Assembly: GCF_900111235.1 (NCBI RefSeq)
Contig: NZ_FOJI01000012.1
Span: 1-64,000, forward strand
DNA: 64,000 bases
Origin: [Clostridium] fimetarium
GTDB lineage: Bacteria > Bacillota > Clostridia > Lachnospirales > Lachnospiraceae
Direction: 5' to 3'
Shown: positions 53,817-62,153 of the stretch, one piece after another
Position numbering within the stretch: the stretch's first letter is position 1
Layout of the letters: each line of letters begins with the position of its first letter
Position numbers and translations under genes: made by a program
The notes under the pieces: generated by a model
What the model was told of the DNA's origin: nothing
What the model saw: the letters and a program-made list of their open reading frames with translations, nothing else
The model's database searches: none

Positions 53817-54815
53817 ATGAAAAAGTTACCAATCGCTGAAGTTGTTATGGGAGTAGTTTTGTTAATATCAATAATTGGATTTTACGAATTACAAAAGGAT
53901 AACACAGATAATGATGCTCAGAAATCGACAACAGTAAGTGTAGAGAATAATAGCGAAAGTGGACAATCATTAAGTTCAAGCGAGCAAGCTTATACGCCGC
54001 CTATGAGAGAGGACAAATCTGCCAATCTGGATGCTACGGATATAATGAATTATTATTCAAAAGAGATGTACATTACCGAAGAAAAATTTCTGAGTCAGCA
54101 GTATGGCAATATTGGTGATACAGTATTTTTTGCAGCATCAACTGGTTCTTCATTTAACCATGTACCAGCTTCGGCTGAGGTTACTAATATCAAAATAACA
54201 AATGAGATAAGTGATGAATATATGAATTTAGTAGATAAAAAAGTCAATCGTGAATATAAAATGGGTAGTCGCGGGTGGAACTGCTTTGTAATAAATCATG
54301 CATATATGGATGATGTAGTAACAAAAGAAAAGGCAGAATCACTAAGTTCCTATGTGATTGCTGATGTTACTTTAACAAATTATTCAGATAACGATATAAT
54401 AATTACTTTAAGTTCATTAAAAATGCCAGTAATTGAAGATAATGGCTTAATGTCATGGTATACATATTCTGAATCAGTTAATAAGGATTATGTATCAAGA
54501 GCAGATGGTAGCAATTATGTGCTTCTTGAAATGGATAAATCTGTTGACTATGTTGGGATGATAACTAGTGCATCGGGAACGCCGGGTATTAGTGATTTTA
54601 CATATTACCACGAGCCCGACGCCAGTATGGCCTTTAGTGAAAGCATGTTTTATCTTGCCAAAGGCGAATTAAAATTAAAGATATTATATGTTATAACGGA
54701 TAAAGAATTGGAAACTGGAAAGGTGTGCTTTTGTGGTGGATTTGGAACCGAGGGTGGTTCGGACAGTGGAACTAGAAGATATAGAAATGATGGCTTTAAG
54801 ATAAGAATCAACTAA
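53817..54815 (+). CDS. P-family membrane-anchored extracytoplasmic protein, copy 2
   Basis: 332 residues. One N-terminal helix (about 7-25), a Ser/Thr/Asn-rich linker (about 30-60), then a conserved domain. Shared motifs are YYSKEMYITEEKFLSQQYGNIGD, a Trp-containing GWNCF, ESLSSYVIADVTLTNY and, near the end, FYLAKGELKLKILYVITDKEL with a CFCGG pair of Cys. The beta-strand pattern resembles DUF4352/DUF5067-type immunoglobulin-like domains, but I do not recognise the family with certainty. Unlike copies 3-5 it ends at IRIN without the QGASNEGNN tail that overlaps an M gene. Confidence 0.75.
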   Translation: MKKLPIAEVVMGVVLLISIIGFYELQKDNTDNDAQKSTTVSVENNSESGQSLSSSEQAYTPPMREDKSANLDATDIMNYYSKEMYITEEKFLSQQYGNIGDTVFFAASTGSSFNHVPASAEVTNIKITNEISDEYMNLVDKKVNREYKMGSRGWNCFVINHAYMDDVVTKEKAESLSSYVIADVTLTNYSDNDIIITLSSLKMPVIEDNGLMSWYTYSESVNKDYVSRADGSNYVLLEMDKSVDYVGMITSASGTPGISDFTYYHEPDASMAFSESMFYLAKGELKLKILYVITDKELETGKVCFCGGFGTEGGSDSGTRRYRNDGFKIRIN

Positions 54816-54825
54816 GGGGCAAGCA

Positions 54826-54855
54826 ATGAAGGTGATTACTAAGATGGAATTATCA
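54826..54855 (+). pseudogene. Ten-codon remnant of an M gene (deletion scar 2)
   Basis: The same MKVITKMELS start fused to a P leader as at 53753, so both P1-P2 and P2-P3 joints share one kind of breakpoint. This suggests that P copies multiplied by duplication of an already deleted unit. Confidence 0.75.
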
Positions 54856-54889
54856 CCCCCAAATCATATTGAAAGGAAATGTATCTTAT

Positions 54890-55906
54890 ATGAAAAAGTT
54901 ACCAATTGTCGAAGTTGTTATGGGTGCAGTTTTATTAATATCAATTATAGGATTTTATGCATTACAGCAGAATGGTGGTAGTAATGCTCAGAAATTAACA
55001 ATTGAAAACCCAGAAAATAATAGTGAAAGTAGTGGGCAGTTGCTAGATACTATGGGGCAGCCTTATACAAGTGCTGTTTTTAATGATAAATCTGGCAGTA
55101 ATAGTACAATTGCGGATAAAATGGATTATTATTCAAAAAAGGTATATATAACAGAAGATAAATTTCTAAATCAACAGTACGGAAATATTGGTGACACAGT
55201 ATATTGCGCAAAACAAATGGCAACTTCACTAAATTATACGCCTGTTTCTGCGAAGGTAACTAATATAGAAATTACTAAAAAAATTGATAATGAATATATG
55301 CAACTTATAGAAACCAGAGTAAAACATGAAGGTGATTATGGCACTAAGGAGTGGAATTGTTTTATAAGAAATCATGCCAACATGAGTGCTGCAGTTACAA
55401 AGGAAATGGCAGAATCAATATGTTCTTATGTGATTGTGGATGTTGTTTTGAACAATTATACGGGAAATGAAATAATAGTAGATAGAACTGAATTAAAAAT
55501 GGCAGTAGTTGAAGATAATGGTTTAATATCGTGGAGTACATATTCTGAGGCTGCGAATTCGGACTATGTATCATTAGCAGCAACGGGTAATAATGGAATA
55601 TTGTTGGGAAAAGATAAGGCGGTCGACTATGTTGGAGAAATAACGAATGGTACTAATGGTTTTTCCAATTACCATGAGCCTGACGTTAATCTTGTTAAAA
55701 GAAGTGACAAGTTTTACATTCCTACAGGGGAATTAAAATTAAAGCTATTATATATAATAACTGATAAAGAATTAGCAACAGGGAAAGTGTGCTTTTGTGG
55801 TTGGGATGGAAATGAAGGCGTTTCAAACAGTGATGGCAGAAAATATCTTAATACTGGAATAAGGATAAGAATCAACCAGGGGGCAAGCAATGAAGGCAAT
55901 AACTAG
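54890..55906 (+). CDS. P-family membrane-anchored extracytoplasmic protein, copy 3
   Basis: 338 residues, the most divergent P copy. It has the same N-terminal helix (MKKLPIVEVVMGAVLLISII) and linker, and KKVYITEDKFLNQQYGNIGD, but many substitutions in the middle (for example VKHEGDYGTKEWNCF). It keeps the C-terminal YIPTGELKLKLLYIITDKEL and CFCG motifs and the RIRINQGASNEGNN tail, which overlaps the following M gene by 17 bases. Its divergence suggests either an older copy or specialisation. Confidence 0.75.
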   Translation: MKKLPIVEVVMGAVLLISIIGFYALQQNGGSNAQKLTIENPENNSESSGQLLDTMGQPYTSAVFNDKSGSNSTIADKMDYYSKKVYITEDKFLNQQYGNIGDTVYCAKQMATSLNYTPVSAKVTNIEITKKIDNEYMQLIETRVKHEGDYGTKEWNCFIRNHANMSAAVTKEMAESICSYVIVDVVLNNYTGNEIIVDRTELKMAVVEDNGLISWSTYSEAANSDYVSLAATGNNGILLGKDKAVDYVGEITNGTNGFSNYHEPDVNLVKRSDKFYIPTGELKLKLLYIITDKELATGKVCFCGWDGNEGVSNSDGRKYLNTGIRIRINQGASNEGNN

Positions 55907-56725
55907 AATGGAATTATCAAGGGCTTTTAGAAACAAATATTTCTGTTTCGCAATTACGATTGGCATTGGGATTACGTTATGGCATTATTTCAGGTATAGT
56001 TATATTTTAGCTGAGTATATATATAAGGTATATAAAGGAACAATGTTTGAATCATTCTTTGAAAAGGTAACCTACGGGACACCAGCAGTAGAAGCATGGA
56101 TTGGAACTCGAAATATTGGATACAATATTTACTTTTTTATTATGCCTTTATTGTGTGCAATACCATATGGGATTTCTTTATGCATTGATAAAAAAAGTGG
56201 ATATATTAATAACATTACTACACGGGTTGGTAAAAAAAATATTACAAAGCAAAGTTGCTGGCAGTTTTCTTGAGTGGAGGGGCGGTTGCTGTGATTCCAC
56301 TTATATTTAATTTGTTATTATGTATGTGCACATTACCAATTATGTTTCCACTGGCATCTAGCATGCTGTTTCCAGTATCAACAGCTTCGGTATTTGGTGA
56401 TTTGTTTTATTCACATACATTTTTATACATATTAATATATTTGTTATTTGATTTTATATTTTTTGGATTATTAAACTGTTTGTGCATCGTTATGACATAT
56501 TTTGAAGATAATAGATTTGCGGTTGTATTGTCTCCATTTATCATCTATTTTGCAGTTCATGTATTTTGTTCCTGGGGGTTGGGAAAAGGTGGTTATTCAC
56601 CTATGGTATATACATTTTTCCCACAATTCCATACACAAAATGTCGGAATAATTTTGGCACAGATATTAATATTGCTTGTATTGGCACTGTTGACTATTAG
56701 GGGTAGTAAGCATGATACCATATAA
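55890..56725 (+). pseudogene. M-family ABC-2-like permease, copy 1, frameshifted
   Basis: It matches the intact M proteins from MKAITRMELSRAF through PYGISLCIDKKSGYINNITTRV. It shifts frame near 56230, where GGTAAAAAAAATATT has one base fewer than the GATAAGAAGAAATATT of the other copies. The rest follows in the second frame (56255-56725) to the normal RGSKHDTI end. The defect is in a run of eight A, so slippage could restore the product in some transcripts or cells. Confidence 0.85.
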
Positions 56726-56819
56726 TAAAATGAAATTCAGAATAGTCGAGTATTTTTCTAGAATAGTTGAAAATTTGAAGATTTTCAGGAATTATATAAT
56801 GGCGGTATTGTTTGCATAA
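56712..56819 (+). pseudogene. N-family membrane protein, truncated copy 1
   Basis: 35 codons matching the start of the intact N gene at 62140 (MIPYNKMKFRIVEYFSR), ended by TAA where N has a Cys codon. About 20 bases later the sequence joins the 3' end of the kinase gene, marking the duplication breakpoint. Confidence 0.8.
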
Positions 56820-56965
56820 ATTTTGTTAGGTGTCATGTATACTAGGAAAGTCAAAATAAAGTCATAAAGTCAATATAAGTAAATTTGATGAGCGGATTTT
56901 AAATTATATTGAAGATTAAATTAGGAGAAATAAGATTATTAATACTAGTGTAAACTTTATTTTTT

Positions 56966-56996
56966 TACATCAACATATATAGTTTTTTACATCAAG
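56966..56996 (+). promoter_or_regulatory. LytTR-type operator 2
   Basis: TACATCAAC (56966-56974) and TACATCAAG (56988-56996), 22 bp apart, in front of the first S gene. The -10-like TAAGATAAAAT is conserved at the same distance as in operator 1. Confidence 0.7.
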
Positions 56997-57089
56997 AGGG
57001 ATATGATAGTGAAATGTAGTAAGATAAAATAAGTTCAATTTATGAACTTATGATGATTGGGTGGTATATACGATAAATGGAGGAGAATA

Positions 57090-57533
57090 ATGAAAAAAAT
57101 ATCAAAAGAACACAAAAAAGGTAAGATAATGTCAGTTTTATTGATAGCAATATTTGTTATGTCAATGGGGACATTATGTTTTGCAAATCCTAAGCCAGGT
57201 GGATATGATATATCTCAATATGCGTACTATGGAGAATACAATAATATTTCAGCTTTTATTGAAAAAGATACATATTCTTCAATGTATGCTCATTGCGATT
57301 CATCTTCTGCTGAATTCAGAATCTCTGCAGTCGGATCTACTGCAGGAACTGGATATCAGGATGATTATATTGATGCTTCTCGTGGTCATAGTTATTTATT
57401 AAGTGGTGGAGAGACTGCTGATGATATTATTAATTTTGTAAGGGAAAATGGTTGCTGTAATGCAGGAATCAAAGGGGAATATGCAGGTGATTCAGCTTTT
57501 GCTGCGAATGGATGGTTTTTAGCAGACAAGTAA
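57090..57533 (+). CDS. S-family small secreted protein, copy 1
   Basis: 147 residues with GGAGG upstream. Signal peptide: basic start MKKISKEHKKGK, hydrophobic core and a cleavage site around CFAN (about residues 32-34). The mature protein is about 114 residues, rich in Ser, Tyr and Gly, and ends AGIKGEYAGDSAFAANG plus WFLADK. It has three Cys including a CC pair. The size, secretion signal and beta-rich, aromatic-ended pattern recall lactococcin-972-like or DUF2712 proteins, but the match is too weak to assign. It is the first gene after LytTR operator 2 and so the best candidate for the secreted effector of the cassette. Confidence 0.75.
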   Translation: MKKISKEHKKGKIMSVLLIAIFVMSMGTLCFANPKPGGYDISQYAYYGEYNNISAFIEKDTYSSMYAHCDSSSAEFRISAVGSTAGTGYQDDYIDASRGHSYLLSGGETADDIINFVRENGCCNAGIKGEYAGDSAFAANGWFLADK

Positions 57534-57600
57534 AATACATAAAAACATTAATTTAGTTATATACCAACCCAAAATCATATTGAAAGGAAATATAGCTTAT

Positions 57601-58626
57601 ATGAAAAAGTTACCAATCGTCGAAGTTGTTATGGGCGCAGTTTTATTAATATCAGTCATAGGATTTTACGCATTGCAGCAGAATGGTGATAAAGACGCTC
57701 AGGAATCAACAACAGCAAGTTCTGAGAATAATAGTGAAAGTGGGCAACTGATAGGTTCAAATGGGCAACCTTATACGCTTGCGGTGAGGGAGGATAAATC
57801 TGTTAATATGGATATTACTGATAAAATGGACTATTATTCTAAAAAAGTTTACATTACGGAAAGAAATTTTCTGAGTCAGCAGTATGGAAATATTGGCGAC
57901 ACAGTATATTTTTCTACAGTAATTGGAAATTCACCAAATTATGTACCAGCTTCGGCAAAGGTTACTAATATAAAAATTACAAATGAGATAAGTGATGAAG
58001 ATATGAATTTAGTAGATAAAAGCGTCAGTCGCGCGCAGAAATCAGGCGGGCTTGGCTGGAACTGCTTTGTGAGGAATTTTGCAAATATGGATGAGACAGT
58101 AACAAAAGAAAAGGCAGAATCGTTAAGTTCATATGTGATTGCAGATGTTATTTTAACAAATTATTCAGATAATGATATAATAATTAATTTAAGTCAGCTC
58201 AAAATGCCGGTGATTGAAGATAATGGGATAATGTCATGGTATACATACTCTGAATCAGTTAATAAGGATTATGTATCAAGATCAGGAGATGGTAATAATA
58301 TAGTGCTTCTTCAGACGGATAAGTCTGTTGACTATGTTGGAATGATAAGCAGTGCATCGGGGAATTCTGGTGTTGGTAATTCTACATATTACCATGAGCC
58401 TGACCCCAGTATGGCTGTTAGTGAAAGTATGTTTTATCTTGCCAAGGGCGAATTAAAATTAAAGTTATTATATGTAATCACGGATAAAGAATTGGCGACT
58501 GGAAAGGTGTGCTTTTGTGGTGGGTATGGAACCGAAGGTATATCAACTAGTGCTACCATAAGATATAGGAATGATGGATTTAGGATAAGAATCAACCAGG
58601 GGGCAAGCAATGAAGGCAATAACTAG
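57601..58626 (+). CDS. P-family membrane-anchored extracytoplasmic protein, copy 4
   Basis: 341 residues. N-terminal helix MKKLPIVEVVMGAVLLISVI, Ser/Asn-rich linker, then the family core (KKVYITERNFLSQQYGNIGD, GLGWNCFVRNFANMDE, SSYVIADVILTNYSDND, FYLAKGELKLKLLYVITDKEL, CFCGGYG). It lies between S copy 1 and M copy 2 and overlaps M by 17 bases, so P and M are probably made in step. As a surface-facing anchored protein it could bind the S product or its target; this is inference from position. Confidence 0.78.
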   Translation: MKKLPIVEVVMGAVLLISVIGFYALQQNGDKDAQESTTASSENNSESGQLIGSNGQPYTLAVREDKSVNMDITDKMDYYSKKVYITERNFLSQQYGNIGDTVYFSTVIGNSPNYVPASAKVTNIKITNEISDEDMNLVDKSVSRAQKSGGLGWNCFVRNFANMDETVTKEKAESLSSYVIADVILTNYSDNDIIINLSQLKMPVIEDNGIMSWYTYSESVNKDYVSRSGDGNNIVLLQTDKSVDYVGMISSASGNSGVGNSTYYHEPDPSMAVSESMFYLAKGELKLKLLYVITDKELATGKVCFCGGYGTEGISTSATIRYRNDGFRIRINQGASNEGNN

Positions 58627-59446
58627 AATGGAATTATCAAGGGCATTTAAAAATAAATATTTCTATTTTGCAATTACAGTTGGTATTGGGATTACGTTAT
58701 GGCATTATTTCAGGTACAGTTATGTTTTAGCTGAGGATATATATAAGGTATACAAAGGTACAATGTTTTCAACATTTCTTGAAAAGGTAACCTATGGAAC
58801 ACCAGTAGTAGAAGCATGGATTGGAACTCGAAATATTGGATCTAATATTTACTTTTTTATCCTACCTTTATTGTGTGCAATACCATATGGGATTTCTCCG
58901 TATTTGGATAAGAAAAGTGGATACATTAATAATATTACGACGCGGGTGGATAAGAAGAAATATTACAAGGCAAAGTTGTTAGCTGTTTTTTTGAGTGGAG
59001 GGACGGTTGCTGTGATTCCTCTCATATTTAATTTGCTATTATGTATGTGCACACTGCCAGTTATGTTTCCACTGGCATCTAGTAAACTGTTTCCTGTATC
59101 AACAGCTTCAATATTTGGTGATCTATTTTATTCACATACATTTTTATACATATTTATATATTTACTATTTGATTTTATCTTTTTTGGATTACTTAACTGT
59201 TTGTGCATTGTTATGACATGTTTTGAAGATAACAGATTTGCGGTTGTATTGTCTCCATTTATCATCTATTTTGCAGTTCATGTATTTTGTTCATGGGGGT
59301 TGGGAAAAGGTGGTTATTCACCTATGGTATATACATTTTTCCCACAATTCCATACACAAAATGTCGGAATAATTTTGGCACAGATATTAATATTGCTTGT
59401 ATTGGCACTGTTGACTATTAGGGGTAGTAAGCATGATACCATATAA
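58610..59446 (+). CDS. M-family ABC-2-like permease, copy 2, intact
   Basis: 278 residues with six or seven hydrophobic helices. The cytoplasmic start MKAITRMELSRAFKNKYF and the loop DKKSGYINNITTRVDKKKYYKAK after helix 2 are typical of ABC-2 permeases, with the basic segment facing the ATPase. It ends RGSKHDTI and overlaps the N fragment by 14 bases. No ATPase lies in this unit, so it must use the one beginning at 63792 or act as a dosage copy. Confidence 0.8.
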   Translation: MKAITRMELSRAFKNKYFYFAITVGIGITLWHYFRYSYVLAEDIYKVYKGTMFSTFLEKVTYGTPVVEAWIGTRNIGSNIYFFILPLLCAIPYGISPYLDKKSGYINNITTRVDKKKYYKAKLLAVFLSGGTVAVIPLIFNLLLCMCTLPVMFPLASSKLFPVSTASIFGDLFYSHTFLYIFIYLLFDFIFFGLLNCLCIVMTCFEDNRFAVVLSPFIIYFAVHVFCSWGLGKGGYSPMVYTFFPQFHTQNVGIILAQILILLVLALLTIRGSKHDTI

Positions 59447-59540
59447 TAAAATGAAATTCAGAATAGTCGAGTATTTTTCTAGAATAGTTGAAAATTTGAT
59501 GATTTTCAGGAATTACATAATGGCGGTATTGTTTGCATAA
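59433..59540 (+). pseudogene. N-family membrane protein, truncated copy 2
   Basis: The same 35-codon fragment and TAA as at 56712, with only a few base differences, followed by the same junction to kinase 3' sequence. Confidence 0.8.
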
Positions 59541-59686
59541 ATTTTGTTAGGTGTCATGTATACTAGGAAAGTCAAAATAAAGTCATAAAGTCAATATAAG
59601 TAAATTTGATGAGCGGATTTTAAATTATATTGAAGATTAAATTAGGAGAAATAAGATTATTAATATTAGTGTAAACTTTAATTTTT

Positions 59687-59717
59687 TACATCAACGTATA
59701 TAGTTTTTTACATCAAG
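59687..59717 (+). promoter_or_regulatory. LytTR-type operator 3
   Basis: TACATCAAC (59687-59695) and TACATCAAG (59709-59717), 22 bp apart, in front of S copy 2, with the conserved TAAGATAAAAT downstream. Confidence 0.7.
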
Positions 59718-59810
59718 CGGAATATGATAGTGAAATGTGGTAAGATAAAATAAGTTCAATTTATGAACTTATGATGGCTGGGTGGTATATACGATAAATG
59801 GAGGAGAATA

Positions 59811-60254
59811 ATGAAAAAAATATCGAAAGAGCACAAAAAAGGTAAGATAATGTCAGTCCTATTGATAGCAATATTTGTTATGTCAATGGGTACATTATGT
59901 TTTGCAAATGATACACCAGGTGGATATGATATATCTCAATATGCGTACTATGGAGAATACAATAATGTTTCCGCTTTTATTGAAAAAGATACATATTCTT
60001 CAATGTTTGTAAATTGTAATGCAGCATCGTCAGAGTTTATAATCTATGCAGTGGGATCGACTGCAGGAACTGGAGTACAGAGTGATTATATTGACGCTTC
60101 TTATGGCTATTATTATCCAATAAGTAGTGGACAGTCTGTTAATGATATGGTTAATAGTGTAAGAGAAAGCGGTTGCTGTAATGCAGGAATCAAAGGGAAA
60201 TATGCAGGTGATTCCGCTTTTGCTGCAAATGGATATTTTTTAGCAGACAAGTAA
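59811..60254 (+). CDS. S-family small secreted protein, copy 2
   Basis: 147 residues, same length as copy 1. The signal peptide and first part (GGYDISQYAYYGEYNN) are nearly identical to copy 1. The centre differs more (FVNCNAASSEFIIYAVGS and YGYYYPISSGQSVNDMV). The CC pair and the end (AANGYFLADK) are kept. The contrast between a conserved signal and a variable centre would fit diversification of a secreted effector. RBS GGAGG. It is followed after 65 bases by P copy 5. Confidence 0.75.
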   Translation: MKKISKEHKKGKIMSVLLIAIFVMSMGTLCFANDTPGGYDISQYAYYGEYNNVSAFIEKDTYSSMFVNCNAASSEFIIYAVGSTAGTGVQSDYIDASYGYYYPISSGQSVNDMVNSVRESGCCNAGIKGKYAGDSAFAANGYFLADK

Positions 60255-60319
60255 AATAAATAAAAAAATTAATATAGTTATATACTACCTCCAATCATAT
60301 TGAAAGGAAAATATCTTAT

Positions 60320-61333
60320 ATGAAAAAGTTACCAATTGTCGAAGTTGTTATGGGCGCAGTTTTATTAATATCAGTCATAGGATTTTATGTATTACAGCAG
60401 AATGGTGATAAAGATGCTCAGAAATCAACAACAGCAAGTTCTGAGAATAATAGTGAAAGTGGGCAACTGATAGGTTCAGATGGGCAACCTTATACTCTTG
60501 CGGTGCGGGAGAATAAATCTGTTAATATGGATATTACTGATAAAATGGATTATTATTCTAAAAAAGTGTACATTACGGAAGAAGATTTTCTATATCAGCA
60601 GTATGGAAATATTGGCGACACAGTATCTTTTTCTACAGTAAGTGGAAATTCGCCAAATTATGTACCAGCTTCGGCAAAGGTTACTAATATAAAAATTACA
60701 AATGAGATAAATGATGAGTATATGAATTTAGTAGATAAAAGAGTCAGTCGTGCTCAGAAATCTGGTGATTTAGGGTGGAACTGCTTTGTGAGGAATTTTG
60801 CAAATATGGATGAGGTAGTAACAAAAGAAAAAGCAGAATCGTTAAGTTCATATGTAATTGCCGATGTTACTTTAACAAATTATACAGATAGCGATATAAT
60901 AATTAATTTAGGTGAACTAAAAATGGCGGTAATTGAAGACAATGGGGTAATGTCTTCGGATACATATTCTGAATCCGTTAATTCTGATTATGCATCTAGA
61001 TCAGGAGATGGTTGCAATATAGTGCTCCTTGAGACGGATAAACCGGTGGACTATGTTGGAATAATAAATAGTGCATCGACAAAGCCTGGTGTTAGTAATT
61101 CTTCCCTTTACCATGAGCCAGACGTTAGTATGGCATTTAATCAGAGTATGTTTTATCTTGCGAAAGGTGATCTAAAATTAAAGTTATTATATGTAATCAC
61201 GGATAAAGAACTGGCGACTGGAAAGATGTGCTTTTGTGGTGGTTATGGAACCGAAGGTATATCAACTAGATATATCAATAATGGATTTAGGATAAGAATC
61301 AACCAGGGGGCAAGCAATGAAGGCAATAACTAG
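60320..61333 (+). CDS. P-family membrane-anchored extracytoplasmic protein, copy 5
   Basis: 337 residues, very close to copy 4 over the helix, linker and first half (KKVYITEEDFLYQQYGNIGD, DLGWNCFVRNFANMDE). It differs around VMSSDTYSESVNSDYAS and near the end (GISTRYINNGFRIRINQGASNEGNN). This is the P gene of the only complete cassette. It overlaps M copy 3 by 17 bases. Confidence 0.78.
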   Translation: MKKLPIVEVVMGAVLLISVIGFYVLQQNGDKDAQKSTTASSENNSESGQLIGSDGQPYTLAVRENKSVNMDITDKMDYYSKKVYITEEDFLYQQYGNIGDTVSFSTVSGNSPNYVPASAKVTNIKITNEINDEYMNLVDKRVSRAQKSGDLGWNCFVRNFANMDEVVTKEKAESLSSYVIADVTLTNYTDSDIIINLGELKMAVIEDNGVMSSDTYSESVNSDYASRSGDGCNIVLLETDKPVDYVGIINSASTKPGVSNSSLYHEPDVSMAFNQSMFYLAKGDLKLKLLYVITDKELATGKMCFCGGYGTEGISTRYINNGFRIRINQGASNEGNN

Positions 61334-62153
61334 AATGGAATTATCAAGGGCTATTAAAAATAAATATTTCTATTTTGCAATTACGATTGGAATTGGAATA
61401 ACGTTATGGCATTATTTCAGGTATAGCTGTATCTTAGCTGAAAGTATATATAAGGTATACAAAGGAACAATGGCTGCAACATATTTGGAAAAGGTAACCT
61501 ATGGGGTACCAGTGGTAGAAGCATGGATCGGAACCCGAAGTATTGGATACAATATATACTTTTTTATTATGCCTTTATTGTGTGCAATACCATATGGGAT
61601 TTCTTTATGCATTGATAAAAAAAGTGGATATATTAATAACATTACTACACGGGTGGATAAGAAAAAATATTACAAGGCAAAGTTGTCAGCTGTTTTTTTG
61701 AGTGGAGGGGCAGTTGCAGTGATTCCACTCATATTTAATTTGTTATTATGTATGTGCACATTACCGATTATGTTTCCACTAGCATCTAGTATGCTGTTTC
61801 CCGTATCAACAGTTTCAGTGTTTGGTGATTTGTTTTATTCACATACATTTTTATACATATTAATATATTTACTATTTGATTTTATATTTTTTGGATTATT
61901 AAACTGTTTGTGCATTGTTATGACATATTTTGAAGATAATAGATTTGCAGTTGTATTGTCTCCATTTATTATCTATTTTGCAGTCCATGTATTTTGTTCC
62001 TGGGGGTTGGGAAAAGGTGATTATTCACCTATGGTTTATACATTTTTCCCGAAATTCCATACACAAAATGCCGGAATAATTTTGGCACAGCTATTAATAT
62101 TGCTTGTATTGGCACTGTTGACTATTAGGGGTAGTAAGCATGATACCATATAA
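61317..62153 (+). CDS. M-family ABC-2-like permease, copy 3, intact
   Basis: 278 residues, the same architecture as copy 2: cytoplasmic start, six or seven helices and the INNITTRVDKKKYYKAK loop. It is followed by the full-length N gene, which it overlaps by 14 bases, so it belongs to the operon that includes the ATPase. It probably forms part of the membrane channel with N and O. Confidence 0.8.
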   Translation: MKAITRMELSRAIKNKYFYFAITIGIGITLWHYFRYSCILAESIYKVYKGTMAATYLEKVTYGVPVVEAWIGTRSIGYNIYFFIMPLLCAIPYGISLCIDKKSGYINNITTRVDKKKYYKAKLSAVFLSGGAVAVIPLIFNLLLCMCTLPIMFPLASSMLFPVSTVSVFGDLFYSHTFLYILIYLLFDFIFFGLLNCLCIVMTYFEDNRFAVVLSPFIIYFAVHVFCSWGLGKGDYSPMVYTFFPKFHTQNAGIILAQLLILLVLALLTIRGSKHDTI

